This document shows positions 33,490-42,149 of a stretch of DNA of 64,000 nucleotides, piece by piece. Each line of letters starts with the position of its first letter. The first letter of the stretch is position 1. The stretch is taken from contig NZ_JAFFZN010000032.1 in NCBI RefSeq assembly GCF_017676385.1, forward strand, positions 1 through 64,000. The letters are read 5' to 3'. The stretch is from Streptomyces spirodelae (GTDB taxonomy: Bacteria > Actinomycetota > Actinomycetes > Streptomycetales > Streptomycetaceae). The position numbers and the translations under genes were made by a program. The notes below the pieces were generated by a model. It saw nothing but the letters and a program-made list of their open reading frames with translations, was not told the origin of the DNA and searched no databases.

Positions 33490-34767
33490 ATGACCGATAC
33501 CGACCCGCCCGCAGCCAAGAAGCTCTCCACGGGCCAGATTTGGGTGCTGGTGGCGGCCGCCGTGCCCATGGTCGCCTTCGGCGTCCTGGGCGGCGCGGGC
33601 ACCTACAGCAACATCATCACCGTCTTCCACCGGTCCGCCACCGCACTCGGTGTGGTGGCCGGCGGTGAGGGCGCCACCCTCGTGCTGGCGCTGGTGATGG
33701 TCGGGCTGACAATGCTCGGCCAGTCCGTACCCGCCGCAGTGCGCATCGGCCTGTGGGCCCTGCCCATGGTCGCCTCCGGTACCGGCGTCGCTGTCGCCCG
33801 CTCGGCCACCGAGGCTGTCGTCTACGCCATGACCCCGATGGCGATGTGCGTCTCGGCCGAGGGGCTCGGGCTGCTGGCCCGCCGGATCGTCATCTACTCC
33901 ACCGGCGTCGACATGGAGGCCCGCCGCCGCAACGCGGCCACCGTGCAGAAGCTGGCCGTCCAGCGGGCCCTGGCCGCCGGCCACCCGGAGGAGAGGGCCC
34001 GCAAGAAGGCCCGCAAGAAGGTGTGGCGCATCGCGAAGAAGGTCGGCGTCGGAGACACCGACCTCGGCGCGACCCTGGTAGAGGTCCAGCGGACACGGAT
34101 GACCCAGGGCGCCGACACGGCGCTGGAGAGCATGTTCGCCCCCGCCGTGACGGCCCCCGGCACACCGGCCCTCCCGCCCGGCACCTGCCGTGACGGCGAC
34201 GGCACGGCAGGCGTCACACCCGCAGCCCTGGAGCGCGGGGCCGACACGGCCACCGTGACGGCCCCGGCACACCGGAACGCCCCCGGCACAGGAGGCGGCA
34301 CGGGCGCGGCGTGGGGAGTCACGCAGGTCAACCGGCCTGGCGGCACGGCAGCCGTCGCACCCGGCGGCACGCTGCCCGTGAAGGGTCACACCCCCGGCAC
34401 GGGCTCGTGCGTCACGAACACCGACGCGCCCGAGGAAGCGTCACACGGCGCGCGTGCCGAGACGCTCGCCGGGCTCGCCGCCGTGGCGGGCGTGCCCACG
34501 CCCGTGACGGGCGTGCAGCTGTCCGACACGCAACTGGCGGTCGTCCTGCGGCACATGCGGCACGGGGAGGACCCGCCCCGCTCCTACCGGCAGGCCGTCG
34601 GCTGCTTCCGCGACGAGGGCTTCGTCGGCAGCGAGAAGCGGCTGCGCAAAACGTGGGGCGCGCTGATGTCCGAGGAGGAGGAAGCCACCGCCGACACGCG
34701 GGACGAGGGCCAGGAGGACGAGGACAGCGAGCAGGACGACGACGCGCAGGAGCCCCACAGGCCCTGA
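33490..34767 (+). CDS. DUF2637-like conjugation membrane protein
   Basis: 425 aa. Four transmembrane spans at about residues 15-135 (IWVLVAAAVPMVAFGVLGG, LVLALVMVGLTMLGQ, IGLWALPMVASG and others) are the N-terminal layout of the DUF2637 proteins that accompany actinomycete transfer genes. A basic helix (ARKKARKKVWRIAKK) follows, then a Gly/Thr-rich linker and a charged C-terminal domain with a winged-helix look (SYRQAVGCFRDEGFVGSEKR). CGAAGGGAG lies before ATG. The role is probably membrane support of DNA transfer. Confidence 0.65.
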   Translation: MTDTDPPAAKKLSTGQIWVLVAAAVPMVAFGVLGGAGTYSNIITVFHRSATALGVVAGGEGATLVLALVMVGLTMLGQSVPAAVRIGLWALPMVASGTGVAVARSATEAVVYAMTPMAMCVSAEGLGLLARRIVIYSTGVDMEARRRNAATVQKLAVQRALAAGHPEERARKKARKKVWRIAKKVGVGDTDLGATLVEVQRTRMTQGADTALESMFAPAVTAPGTPALPPGTCRDGDGTAGVTPAALERGADTATVTAPAHRNAPGTGGGTGAAWGVTQVNRPGGTAAVAPGGTLPVKGHTPGTGSCVTNTDAPEEASHGARAETLAGLAAVAGVPTPVTGVQLSDTQLAVVLRHMRHGEDPPRSYRQAVGCFRDEGFVGSEKRLRKTWGALMSEEEEATADTRDEGQEDEDSEQDDDAQEPHRP

Positions 34768-34793
34768 CCGCCCGCGTCCGGCACACATCAGTG

Positions 34794-34824
34794 ACGGCCA
34801 GCCCGCGATCTGCGGGCTGGCCGT
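34794..34824. terminator. hairpin terminator
   Basis: 13-bp perfect arms (ACGGCCAGCCCGC and complement) with a GATCT loop, 26 bp downstream of the DUF2637-like stop codon. Confidence 0.7.
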
Positions 34825-34979
34825 TGCTGCGACTGCCGGAAGCAGCACCTATGCAGTCGATTTCCGCAGCGCAGACCCGGTGCGTGACCCGGCGAGCGGC
34901 ATGTTCCGCAGATCCGGCGAGCAGACCCGGCGAGCACTGCCCGACCACCCACACCGCTCCTGGAGGAGGAAAAGCGCAG

Positions 34980-35249
34980 GTGAACGAGGGAAAGCCCAGC
35001 CCGTGGGAGCAGGCGCCGGAGCGCCGTAAGAAGCTGGCGCACAAGCGGGCCGAGCGGCTGGCGCGGCGGGCCGAGTACTGGGGCAAGCGCCTGGAGGCGG
35101 CCCGCCAGCTCGGCCCGGAGGCGGTCGCGTCGCTCACGTTCGACCGGGTCCGCGGCGACTTCGACCGGCTGGACGGCGAGCGTCGCGAGCGCGCCTACAC
35201 GGCTCTCGCGCAGGCCCTCGACGCGGTCCGTGAGGCGCACGCGGAGTGA
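34980..35249 (+). CDS. small basic helical protein (89 aa)
   Basis: GTG 34980 with TGGAGGAGG upstream. Starts MNEGKPSPWEQAPERRKKLA and continues as one long Arg/Lys/Ala helix (RAERLARRAEYWGKRLEAAR). It precedes the GCTGTGAC repeats by 8 bp. It may bind DNA or the translocase; no family was recognised. Confidence 0.55.
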   Translation: MNEGKPSPWEQAPERRKKLAHKRAERLARRAEYWGKRLEAARQLGPEAVASLTFDRVRGDFDRLDGERRERAYTALAQALDAVREAHAE

Positions 35250-35256
35250 CCGCCTG

Positions 35257-35301
35257 GCTGTGACGGGAGCTGTGACAGGCCCTGTGACAGCGGGCTGTGA
35301 C
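35257..35301. repeat. candidate TraB recognition repeats (clt-like)
   Basis: GCTGTGAC occurs at 35257, 35269 and 35294, with CCTGTGAC at 35281: four 8-bp units spaced 12, 12 and 13 bp. Known TraB translocases bind short 8-bp direct repeats in the clt locus of Streptomyces plasmids; these sit inside the transfer cluster, 2.9 kb before a TraB-like gene with a C-terminal winged helix. The link to TraB is inferred. Confidence 0.6.
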
Positions 35302-35418
35302 AGCCGGAACCGGTCCGACCCGTGCCCGCATGCGCAAGCGCGTACGTGCGCGCGCGAGGCTACGCCGCTCGATAACTCTCCGTCAACACAATCCTGTTGG
35401 GGAAGGACACCAATTCTC

Positions 35419-35886
35419 ATGATCGAAGCAACGGTCAGCGCCGCCGCGGGCGGCGCCTGCGCCGGTTCCGCCGCGCTCCTCTACTACGCGGAGAAGCTGC
35501 CCGGCCTGAAGAAGGCCACCAACAAACTGCACACCGACCGGGCCCAGGCCCTGCTGATCGCCACCGCGTCGGCCGCGATGGTCGCCACCCCCGCGGGCGC
35601 CTGGTGGAACGAGAAGGTCAACGCCCTCAACGACTGGGCTATCGGCCTGGTCGGCGAGTGGACCGGACTGGCCATCACCGGGGTCCCGGCACTGTTCGTG
35701 ACGCTGATGTTCGCCAACGACCTGATCACCAGGAAGGTCGAGAACCGCACCCGGATCCTGGGTGCGGTCCTGCCGGTGCTGGCCGCCACCATCCCCGGCC
35801 CGGTCGGCTCCGGTATCCAAAGCGTCCTGGGCTGGGTGGTCTCCACCGTCGGCACGCTGGTCGCCGGCGCCTTCGGCATGGCCTGA
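35419..35886 (+). CDS. membrane protein of transfer cluster 2 (155 aa)
   Basis: ATG 35419 (GGAAGG 12 nt upstream). Hydrophobic spans near residues 5-25, 45-65, 85-105 and 130-150 (AGGACAGSAALLYYAEKLPG, ITGVPALFVTLMFANDLI, VVSTVGTLVAGAFGMA). Its size and spans recall small transfer-pore subunits, but no named family was recognised. It is 17 bp before the coiled-coil gene at 35904. Confidence 0.55.
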   Translation: MIEATVSAAAGGACAGSAALLYYAEKLPGLKKATNKLHTDRAQALLIATASAAMVATPAGAWWNEKVNALNDWAIGLVGEWTGLAITGVPALFVTLMFANDLITRKVENRTRILGAVLPVLAATIPGPVGSGIQSVLGWVVSTVGTLVAGAFGMA

Positions 35887-35903
35887 GCAGAAGGGAGCGA
35901 GTC

Positions 35904-37178
35904 GTGATCGAGCTCCTGGTCCTCGCGGCCATCGCCTACGCCGGAGCCCGCGGTGTGGAGTCGCTGGCGGGCACCGCCGACCGGCGCCACGCCAGCAAGG
36001 ACGCCGAGAAGACCGTCGCGAAGGTCGCCGCCAGCGGCCCGAGCGGCGGCAGCCGCACGGCGAAGAAGCCGCCCGGGCCCACCGAGCCGGGCGGCACCTT
36101 CAGCGCTGCCTCCCCCCGCTCCGCGCAGCTGGGCGGGAAGGCGGCGGTGCCGCTCGCGGTCATCACCGAGACCGGCGCCACCATGTGGAAGGCCACGCTG
36201 GAGGGCTACCGCGAGCGGTGGCCTGAGATCCGCGAGGAGCGGCGCAAGGCGATGGCCGACCGCGCGGCCAAGCGGAAGGCCGACAAGGAAGCGGCCGCAG
36301 CGAAGAAGAAGGCGGAGGCTGCGGCCAAGGCCGGGCCCCCGCCTCCCTACCCGCCCCCGCCCACCGAACCGCCCAAGACCACCGGCACCGAGACCGACAA
36401 GGACGACAGCGCCGACGCCGGCACCACTGCGGCCGGAGGGGACAAGGACGGTAAGGAACCCAAGGACGGGGAGGACACGGCCGCCTCCGCACCGCCCAGT
36501 CCGTCGAGCCCGGATGAGAAGCGGGCCGAGGCCGCCGAGGCCCGCGCCTCCGAAGCCGAGAGGAAGACCGAAGCGGCGCGGCGGGCCGCAGAGGAGGAAG
36601 TCCGTCGCGCCGCCACCGAGAAGGTCCTGGCCGCGCAGAAAGCCGAACGCGAGGCCAAAGAGCGGGCGGCCGCAGCCGAGAAGCGCGCCGCCGAGGCGGA
36701 GAAGAAGGCCGCCGACACGCTCCCCGATGCCGGGCGCCGCCACCTGAGCGTGGTGCCCTCCCCCGCACAGAACGGAGACCCCATGTCCTCACCGTCCACG
36801 GTCATTCCGGAGATCCGCACCCTGGATGGGCTGATGAACGCCCTGACCCTCACGCAGGCGATGTGCGCGATGCGCGCCGAGGAGGCCGAGGCCATCGCCG
36901 CCGACGACCTGAGCTTGTCCAACCGGCTCGACCAGATCGAGTCCGAGTCGGGCGACCTCGAGGTCGATGACGGAACCCGCGGGGAGATCGACGCCCTGCG
37001 CGAGTCCATTCACGCCCAGTCCCAGTCCGCCGCCCAGTACGGCACTGTTGCCAAGGACGCCGGAGATTTCGCCGTCGCCGTGGCGGCCGCCGCCTACAAG
37101 TCGCACGGCGGTATCGCCGAGGCCGTCCAGTCCTCCCCGATCGACTCGGCGGCCCAGGCGGGCTACTACAACCAGTGA
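35904..37178 (+). CDS. membrane-anchored coiled-coil protein (424 aa)
   Basis: GTG 35904 with AAGGGAG upstream. A short hydrophobic N-terminus (IELLVLAAIAYAGARG) is followed by a very long Ala/Glu/Lys coiled coil with a Pro-rich interruption (PPPPYPPPPTEPPK), in the style of TolA-like spacers. The last 130 residues, from an internal ATG at 36783 with ACGGAG before it, form a separate helical module that resembles the C-terminal half of the next gene product. It ends by overlapping that gene (GTGA). Confidence 0.6.
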   Translation: MIELLVLAAIAYAGARGVESLAGTADRRHASKDAEKTVAKVAASGPSGGSRTAKKPPGPTEPGGTFSAASPRSAQLGGKAAVPLAVITETGATMWKATLEGYRERWPEIREERRKAMADRAAKRKADKEAAAAKKKAEAAAKAGPPPPYPPPPTEPPKTTGTETDKDDSADAGTTAAGGDKDGKEPKDGEDTAASAPPSPSSPDEKRAEAAEARASEAERKTEAARRAAEEEVRRAATEKVLAAQKAEREAKERAAAAEKRAAEAEKKAADTLPDAGRRHLSVVPSPAQNGDPMSSPSTVIPEIRTLDGLMNALTLTQAMCAMRAEEAEAIAADDLSLSNRLDQIESESGDLEVDDGTRGEIDALRESIHAQSQSAAQYGTVAKDAGDFAVAVAAAAYKSHGGIAEAVQSSPIDSAAQAGYYNQ

Positions 37179-38023
37179 CCGGCCCGCTCACCATCGGCAG
37201 CCGGGTGCGCTACCACGGCTCCCACCAGCAGCTCCACGGACGTGAGTTCACGCTGCTGGCCTGCCACGGAGACTGCCCCGGCTGCCAGGACCAGGACCCA
37301 GACGAGGAGGCCCCCGGCCGGTACTTCCGGCTGGAGGACCCGGACAGCGGCCAGGGCCTCGCCCACGTGAGAGCCGCCAGCATCACCCCGCTCCCGCACA
37401 CCTGGCCGCAGGACGCTGTCGCGATCACCATCGGCGGCTACCACTACCGGGCCTCCCACACCGAGTACGGCGGCAGCTCCGGGGCGCGCGTCGTGCACTT
37501 CCACACCGCCGACGGCGGCACCGGCCGTACCTTCTGCCGCCTGCCCGACGGCCCCACACCCCCAATCCGCCTCCTGGACGCGGCCGCGCGCCGCCGGACA
37601 GGAGCACCCGCCAACGAGAGGACATCACCGACGATGGCCATCACCAAGATCCCCGACGTGATCAATCACAGGGCCCTGCTGGATGCGCTCAACTCCATCC
37701 GCGCGGAGGTCGAGTCCCGCCAGGAGGACGTCGACAACCTCGCCGCCTGGTCCGGCGAGATGGCCGAGCGCATGAGGGGCATCGCCGAGGAGCTGCAGGC
37801 CCTCAACGTCGACAGCTACACCGTCGGCAACATGGCGATGCTCGGTGACCTGATCGACGGCCAGGCGGCGGCCGCCGACCGGTACAAGAACGCCACCGAC
37901 ACCTCCGTCACCCAGGCCGAGACCGCGGCGCGTACCGCGCACCGCAACCACGGCCGTATCCAGGACGCCGTCGACGACTCCGACGTGCCCATGGCCAACG
38001 CCCCCTTCTACAGCGCCGAGTAG
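37175..38023 (+). CDS. two-module transfer-region protein (282 aa)
   Basis: GTG 37175 overlapping the previous stop. Module 1 (about 1-150) is beta-rich with paired Cys (LLACHGDCPGCQD) and a zinc-ribbon look. Module 2, from an internal ATG at 37634 preceded by GAGAGGAC, is all-helical (VINHRALLDALNSIRAEVES). Its end (HGRIQDAVDDSDVPMANAPF) mirrors the end of the preceding protein (HGGIAEAVQSSPIDSAAQAG). Module 2 may therefore also be made alone. Confidence 0.6.
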   Translation: MTGPLTIGSRVRYHGSHQQLHGREFTLLACHGDCPGCQDQDPDEEAPGRYFRLEDPDSGQGLAHVRAASITPLPHTWPQDAVAITIGGYHYRASHTEYGGSSGARVVHFHTADGGTGRTFCRLPDGPTPPIRLLDAAARRRTGAPANERTSPTMAITKIPDVINHRALLDALNSIRAEVESRQEDVDNLAAWSGEMAERMRGIAEELQALNVDSYTVGNMAMLGDLIDGQAAAADRYKNATDTSVTQAETAARTAHRNHGRIQDAVDDSDVPMANAPFYSAE

Positions 38024-38192
38024 CCGCACCCGCAGCACCGGCCACCCCGGGCCCCGCCGATCCGGCGGGGCCCGGCCCGTTGTTGCCCAGACACCCCCGG
38101 CCCGGTGCGCGAGCATCGCGCCCGGGGGTGGTGGGGAGCACCGGACCCACGCCCCGTACCTCCACCACCCCGAGCATGAAAGGGACACTGCC

Positions 38193-40256
38193 GTGCGCGC
38201 CCCGAAGAACCCCTCCCCCCAGTACACCGACCTGGCCGCGTTCGTCGCCGCCCAGACCAATCCGGCCCTGGCCCAGGCCGCGGCCGGGAAGAAGAACTCC
38301 CGCACCCTCAAGCAGTGGGCGTGGGCCAACCGCGGCAAGCTCACCATCGCCGCGACCGCCGCCAGCATGGGCCCGGCAGGAGAGCTGCTGTCGGCCACCG
38401 GCGACGGCTGGAAGACCGCCCTGACCCTTGGCGCGGCCTCGGCCGCGGCCGCCGGCGGCTGGGGCTGGGTACCCGGCCTGGTCAAGTACAAGGGCGTGTG
38501 GCGTCCTGCCCGCACCCTGCCGTCCGAAGCCGACCGGTACATCGGCCTGTCCATGCCGGTCACCGGCTCCGGCCTGCTGGCCACCATGGCCGCGGTCGGC
38601 GGCCCCGAGTGGGGCGACAACCCCTGGTGGGGCTTCTCCCTGGCCTGGTCCCTCGGCTACGGCGCCTGGGCATGGAAGCGGTGGGGCAGCCGCCCCGAGG
38701 CCCGGGCGCCGGAGCTGGCCCAGCAGATGCTCGACTGGATCGAGTACGCCGCCGTGGCCGACGGCCCCTACCCCAAGAGCAAGCTCGTCTCCCCCATCGC
38801 CAACCGCGACGGCGGCTGGTCGGCGGAGATCCACGTGCCCCGCGGCAAAAGCTTCAAGATCCAGGCGCTGGACGATGTGCTCTCCGCCCTCGGCATCGAC
38901 GACCCCGACCTGGTCGCACTGGAGAAGACCGCTCCCCGCAAGGGCCGCATCACCGTCTTCACCGAGAACCCCCTGAAGAAGGGCACCCTCTTCGGCGACA
39001 GCCACGTCCTCGACCCTGAGACGGGGCTGGCGCCGATCGGCGTCTACTACGACGGGGAGCCCGCCCACTACCGGTTCTTCCAGCCCGGGTCCGGCGCCGT
39101 GCACTCCTTCGTCACCGGCACCACCGGCTCCGGCAAGTCCCGGCTGCTGGACGCACTGCTGGGCATCGAGCGCCGCTCCCCGCTGGTGTGCTCGATCGTC
39201 ATCGACCCGCAGGCCGGGCTGTCGCTGCCGGACTGGCCCGACGGCGTCGCTGTCTTCGCCCCCGGCAACGAGCTGGGCATCGTCGCCCTGCGCGCCGTCA
39301 AGGCGATCATGAAGGAGCGCGGGCAGCGCTACAACCGCATGAAGTGGACCGACGAGAAAGGCCGCACCCGCGTGGGCCGCGCCTTCTTCGTCCCCGGCGA
39401 GCCCGACCCGCTCCTCTCGCTGACCCTGGACGAGGCTCACGACCTGCTCACCGACCCCGACTACGGCGAGGAAGCCGTCAAAATCATCGGGGACCTGGTC
39501 AAGGAGGCCCGGAAGGTCGGCATCAAAATCCGCTTGGCCAACCAGTCCCCCAACGCCTCCGAGCTGGGCGGCGAGACCCTCATCCGCGACCTGCTCCAGG
39601 GCGGCAACAACGCCGTCCTGCGCTCCGGCTCCCGCGCCACCGGCAAACGCGCCGCCGGCACCGCCCTCGGCGACATCGACCCCGGCGCCATCCCCAAGGA
39701 ATTCAACGACGGCACAGGCACCGGCGGCCTGGGCTACCTCGCCGGACCCGACAACCGCGCCGCCATGTGGCGCGCCCCCTACGTCGAAGACCCCTACGGC
39801 CTCGCCCACGAAGGCGAGACCACCGGCATCGAGCAGGCCACCATCGACGCCCTGCCCATCCTCCGCCACGTCCTCGAAGAGCACGCCCTGATGCTGCGCC
39901 TGCGCAACGCCGGCGAGCAGTACACCTACGACCCCGGCCGTTTCACCGGCACCGGCACCCCGGCCCCGGCGAGGGCAGCCAAGGCGGCTGCGCCGTCCAT
40001 GGAGAAGGTTCCCGCCGCCGTGGAGCCGGAAGGCCCCAGCCTGTCGGACACCGCACGGAAGATCGTCGCGTTCCTGCACAAGCACGGTAAGCCCGCACCC
40101 CCGGCGATCATCGCCAAGTCGCTGAAGCTGACCGGCCCGCAGGTACGCACAGCCCTCAAACGCATGAAGGACGACCCCACCGTGCCGGTCGTCAACATCG
40201 GCCACGGCGCCTGGATCCACGAGGACCACGCCAGCGACTACATGGCCGCCGCCTGA
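38193..40256 (+). CDS. TraB-like FtsK-type DNA translocase
   Basis: 687 aa from GTG 38193. Four hydrophobic segments at about 55-165 form the N-terminal membrane part. Motor: Walker A TGTTGSGKSRLLDALL near 310, Walker B LLSLTLDEAHDLL near 410, and an ELGGETLIRDLLQGGNNAVL segment. The C-terminal 80 residues form a winged helix (ARKIVAFLHKHGKPAPPAII, then LKLTGPQVRTALKRM), the part that reads 8-bp recognition repeats in TraB proteins. This fits double-stranded conjugative DNA transfer. The GCTGTGAC repeats at 35257 are the nearest candidate site. Confidence 0.75.
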   Translation: MRAPKNPSPQYTDLAAFVAAQTNPALAQAAAGKKNSRTLKQWAWANRGKLTIAATAASMGPAGELLSATGDGWKTALTLGAASAAAAGGWGWVPGLVKYKGVWRPARTLPSEADRYIGLSMPVTGSGLLATMAAVGGPEWGDNPWWGFSLAWSLGYGAWAWKRWGSRPEARAPELAQQMLDWIEYAAVADGPYPKSKLVSPIANRDGGWSAEIHVPRGKSFKIQALDDVLSALGIDDPDLVALEKTAPRKGRITVFTENPLKKGTLFGDSHVLDPETGLAPIGVYYDGEPAHYRFFQPGSGAVHSFVTGTTGSGKSRLLDALLGIERRSPLVCSIVIDPQAGLSLPDWPDGVAVFAPGNELGIVALRAVKAIMKERGQRYNRMKWTDEKGRTRVGRAFFVPGEPDPLLSLTLDEAHDLLTDPDYGEEAVKIIGDLVKEARKVGIKIRLANQSPNASELGGETLIRDLLQGGNNAVLRSGSRATGKRAAGTALGDIDPGAIPKEFNDGTGTGGLGYLAGPDNRAAMWRAPYVEDPYGLAHEGETTGIEQATIDALPILRHVLEEHALMLRLRNAGEQYTYDPGRFTGTGTPAPARAAKAAAPSMEKVPAAVEPEGPSLSDTARKIVAFLHKHGKPAPPAIIAKSLKLTGPQVRTALKRMKDDPTVPVVNIGHGAWIHEDHASDYMAAA

Positions 40257-40277
40257 TCCACTCACCAAGGAGAACCC

Positions 40278-40931
40278 ATGAACGACGCAACCGGCGCAAT
40301 GACGATGCTGGCCGCCGCGCGGGACGTCATCAACCAGCGCTCCCAGACCCCTCTCGACCCCGCGCCCGCCATCCACCTCCATCTGGACGAGGCCAACACC
40401 GTGCTCGCCGACGCGCCGCCCGCTGTCGAGCAGCTGCTCCAGGACGTGCTGCGGCGCGGCCGGGCCAACAACGTCCGTCTCACGCTCGAAGACGAGTCCG
40501 AGCTGGGCGGCGGCCACGAGGACGCCGAGACCATCCGCTACACCTCCGACGTCGTCGCCGTCACCGACGACGGACACGTCCTGCTGATCGAGCGCGACTG
40601 GCCTCCCTACGAAGGCCAATGGGCGCTGCCCGGCGGCCACGTCGACCCCGGCGAGACCAGCCGCGCGGCCGCCGCCCGCGAACTGGCCGAGGAGACCGGC
40701 GTGCAGGTGGACCCCGCCAACCTGACCGCGCTGGGCCTGTGGGACGCCCCCGGCCGCGACCCGCGCGGCCGGTACGTCACCGCCGCCTACCTCGCCCACA
40801 TCCCCGCCGACACAACCATCGTGGCCGGCGACGACGCACGCACCGCCCGCTGGTGGCCCCTGCAGGACCTGCCGGAGCTGGCGTTCGACCACGCCGAAAT
40901 CCTCGCCGCGCTCCCCTCCCGGCCCCAGTAG
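40278..40931 (+). CDS. NUDIX hydrolase fused to a translocase-like N-terminus
   Basis: 217 aa. Residues 1-75 read AIHLHLDEANTVLADAPP, then LLQDVLRRGRANNVRLTLED, which lines up with the Walker B/sensor stretch of the TraB-like ATPase just upstream (LTLDEAHDLLTDP ... KIRLAN). From about 80 comes a complete NUDIX fold with a NUDIX-box-like motif (GGHVDPGETSRAAAARELAE, then ETG). A paralog without the N-terminal part is at 49602-50015. Nucleotide clearance is the likely activity; the fusion's purpose is unknown. Confidence 0.75.
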   Translation: MNDATGAMTMLAAARDVINQRSQTPLDPAPAIHLHLDEANTVLADAPPAVEQLLQDVLRRGRANNVRLTLEDESELGGGHEDAETIRYTSDVVAVTDDGHVLLIERDWPPYEGQWALPGGHVDPGETSRAAAARELAEETGVQVDPANLTALGLWDAPGRDPRGRYVTAAYLAHIPADTTIVAGDDARTARWWPLQDLPELAFDHAEILAALPSRPQ

Positions 40932-41061
40932 CCGCACGCCCGTCTTCTCCGTCAGGCCGGTCCCGTCCACCGGGACCGGCCTGACGCACGCTCACCCACC
41001 CCGCAACCCGGGGGCGGGCTTTATCCACCCGCCCCCGGTTCATCGGCAGAAGGGCACACCG

Positions 41062-41421
41062 ATGGGAAACATGCACTACGAGATCTACCGCGACGGCGAG
41101 CGGCTCGACGCCGGATACGGCGTCGAGGCCGTGTGTGAGGAGACCGGCTGCCAGGAGCAGATCGACCGCGGCCTGGCCTACCTGTGCGGCAGCACACCGG
41201 GCGGCGACGAATACGGCTGCGGCCGCTACTACTGCGGCAAGCACCTCTACCTCGGCTCCGGCGCCCCGGTCTCCTCCGGGCTGTGCCTGCGCTACGACGC
41301 CCGCTACACGGCCGAGCACCCCGACCCGCTGGAGCTGTCACCCGACGCCATGGTCGTCGAGTACGCCACAACCACACCCGGCCTCCTCTCCCACGGCGTC
41401 ACCGACCGCCGCAGCACATAG
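41062..41421 (+). CDS. Cys-rich small protein (119 aa)
   Basis: ATG 41062; a weak AGAAGGGC site lies upstream. The core has regularly spaced Cys and His (CEETGCQEQ, LAYLCGS, YGCGRYYCGKHLYLG, LCLRYD), consistent with a zinc-binding treble-clef or ribbon. It reads like a phage or plasmid accessory protein; no named family was recognised. The strong terminator at 41438-41480 follows. Confidence 0.55.
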   Translation: MGNMHYEIYRDGERLDAGYGVEAVCEETGCQEQIDRGLAYLCGSTPGGDEYGCGRYYCGKHLYLGSGAPVSSGLCLRYDARYTAEHPDPLELSPDAMVVEYATTTPGLLSHGVTDRRST

Positions 41422-41437
41422 CCCCACCCACACACCG

Positions 41438-41480
41438 CAGCCGAGACCGGCCCCTGAAGAAGAGGGGCCGGTCTCGGCTG
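41438..41480. terminator. strong hairpin terminator
   Basis: 18-bp perfect arms (CAGCCGAGACCGGCCCCT and complement) with a 7-nt A-rich loop, 16 bp after the previous stop and 26 bp before the next start codon. Confidence 0.75.
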
Positions 41481-41506
41481 TCCGGACCGACTCCTTGGAG
41501 CGCCCG

Positions 41507-42109
41507 ATGGACAGCACGCACACGGTCGACCCAGGCGTCGGCCCCCACACCCCGGCCCTGCCCGCCGCCGTCTGGCAGCCCGCACAGCCGCAGCACCACA
41601 CCCTGGAACCGGTGGTCACTGCCCCGGCGATGACCCTCTACCAGGTGCCCGTCCCCGACGCCGTCCAGGTCCAGCTCCCCGACGGCCGCACCGCCTGGGG
41701 CCGCCCCGTCGAGCACCGCCTGGACCCGACCCCGGTCGACACCAGCCCGCGCGAGCCGACGCCCGCATGGGCCAAAGCCGTCGGCATGGTCGCCGGCAGC
41801 CTCACCGCCCTCGCTCTGGGCAGCGCCCTCGCGCTGCGCATCGCCGCACCCGCCCTGGAAGGGCTCGTGGACGTCCTGGAAATCGCCTGGAAAGTCGGCC
41901 TCGTGCTGCTCGTGCTGCTCTTCGGAGCCCCGTTCGTCGCCCGCACCCTGTTCGGCCGCGGCGACCACACCGACGCCTCCGCGCACGGCCCGGCCCAGCC
42001 GCAGCCGCTCGTCTTCGCCCCACAGATCGACACCGGAGGCACTCGCCTCCTGGGCCGAAGCGGCGACGTGAACATCCAGGTCGGCGACCGCAACCGCAAC
42101 AAGCAGTAG
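41507..42109 (+). CDS. two-span membrane protein (200 aa)
   Basis: ATG 41507 (TTGGAG upstream). A Pro/Gln/His-rich N-terminal half precedes two transmembrane segments (AGSLTALALGSALALRIAAP and VGLVLLVLLFGAPFVARTLF) and a short C-terminal part (SGDVNIQVGDRNRNKQ) that suggests a cytoplasmic tail. It lies in the membrane-protein run after the TraB cluster and probably belongs to transfer or spread. No family was recognised. Confidence 0.55.
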   Translation: MDSTHTVDPGVGPHTPALPAAVWQPAQPQHHTLEPVVTAPAMTLYQVPVPDAVQVQLPDGRTAWGRPVEHRLDPTPVDTSPREPTPAWAKAVGMVAGSLTALALGSALALRIAAPALEGLVDVLEIAWKVGLVLLVLLFGAPFVARTLFGRGDHTDASAHGPAQPQPLVFAPQIDTGGTRLLGRSGDVNIQVGDRNRNKQ

Positions 42110-42149
42110 CCCCACCACCCCTCCCCTTCCGCCTCGATCAGGAGCGAGC

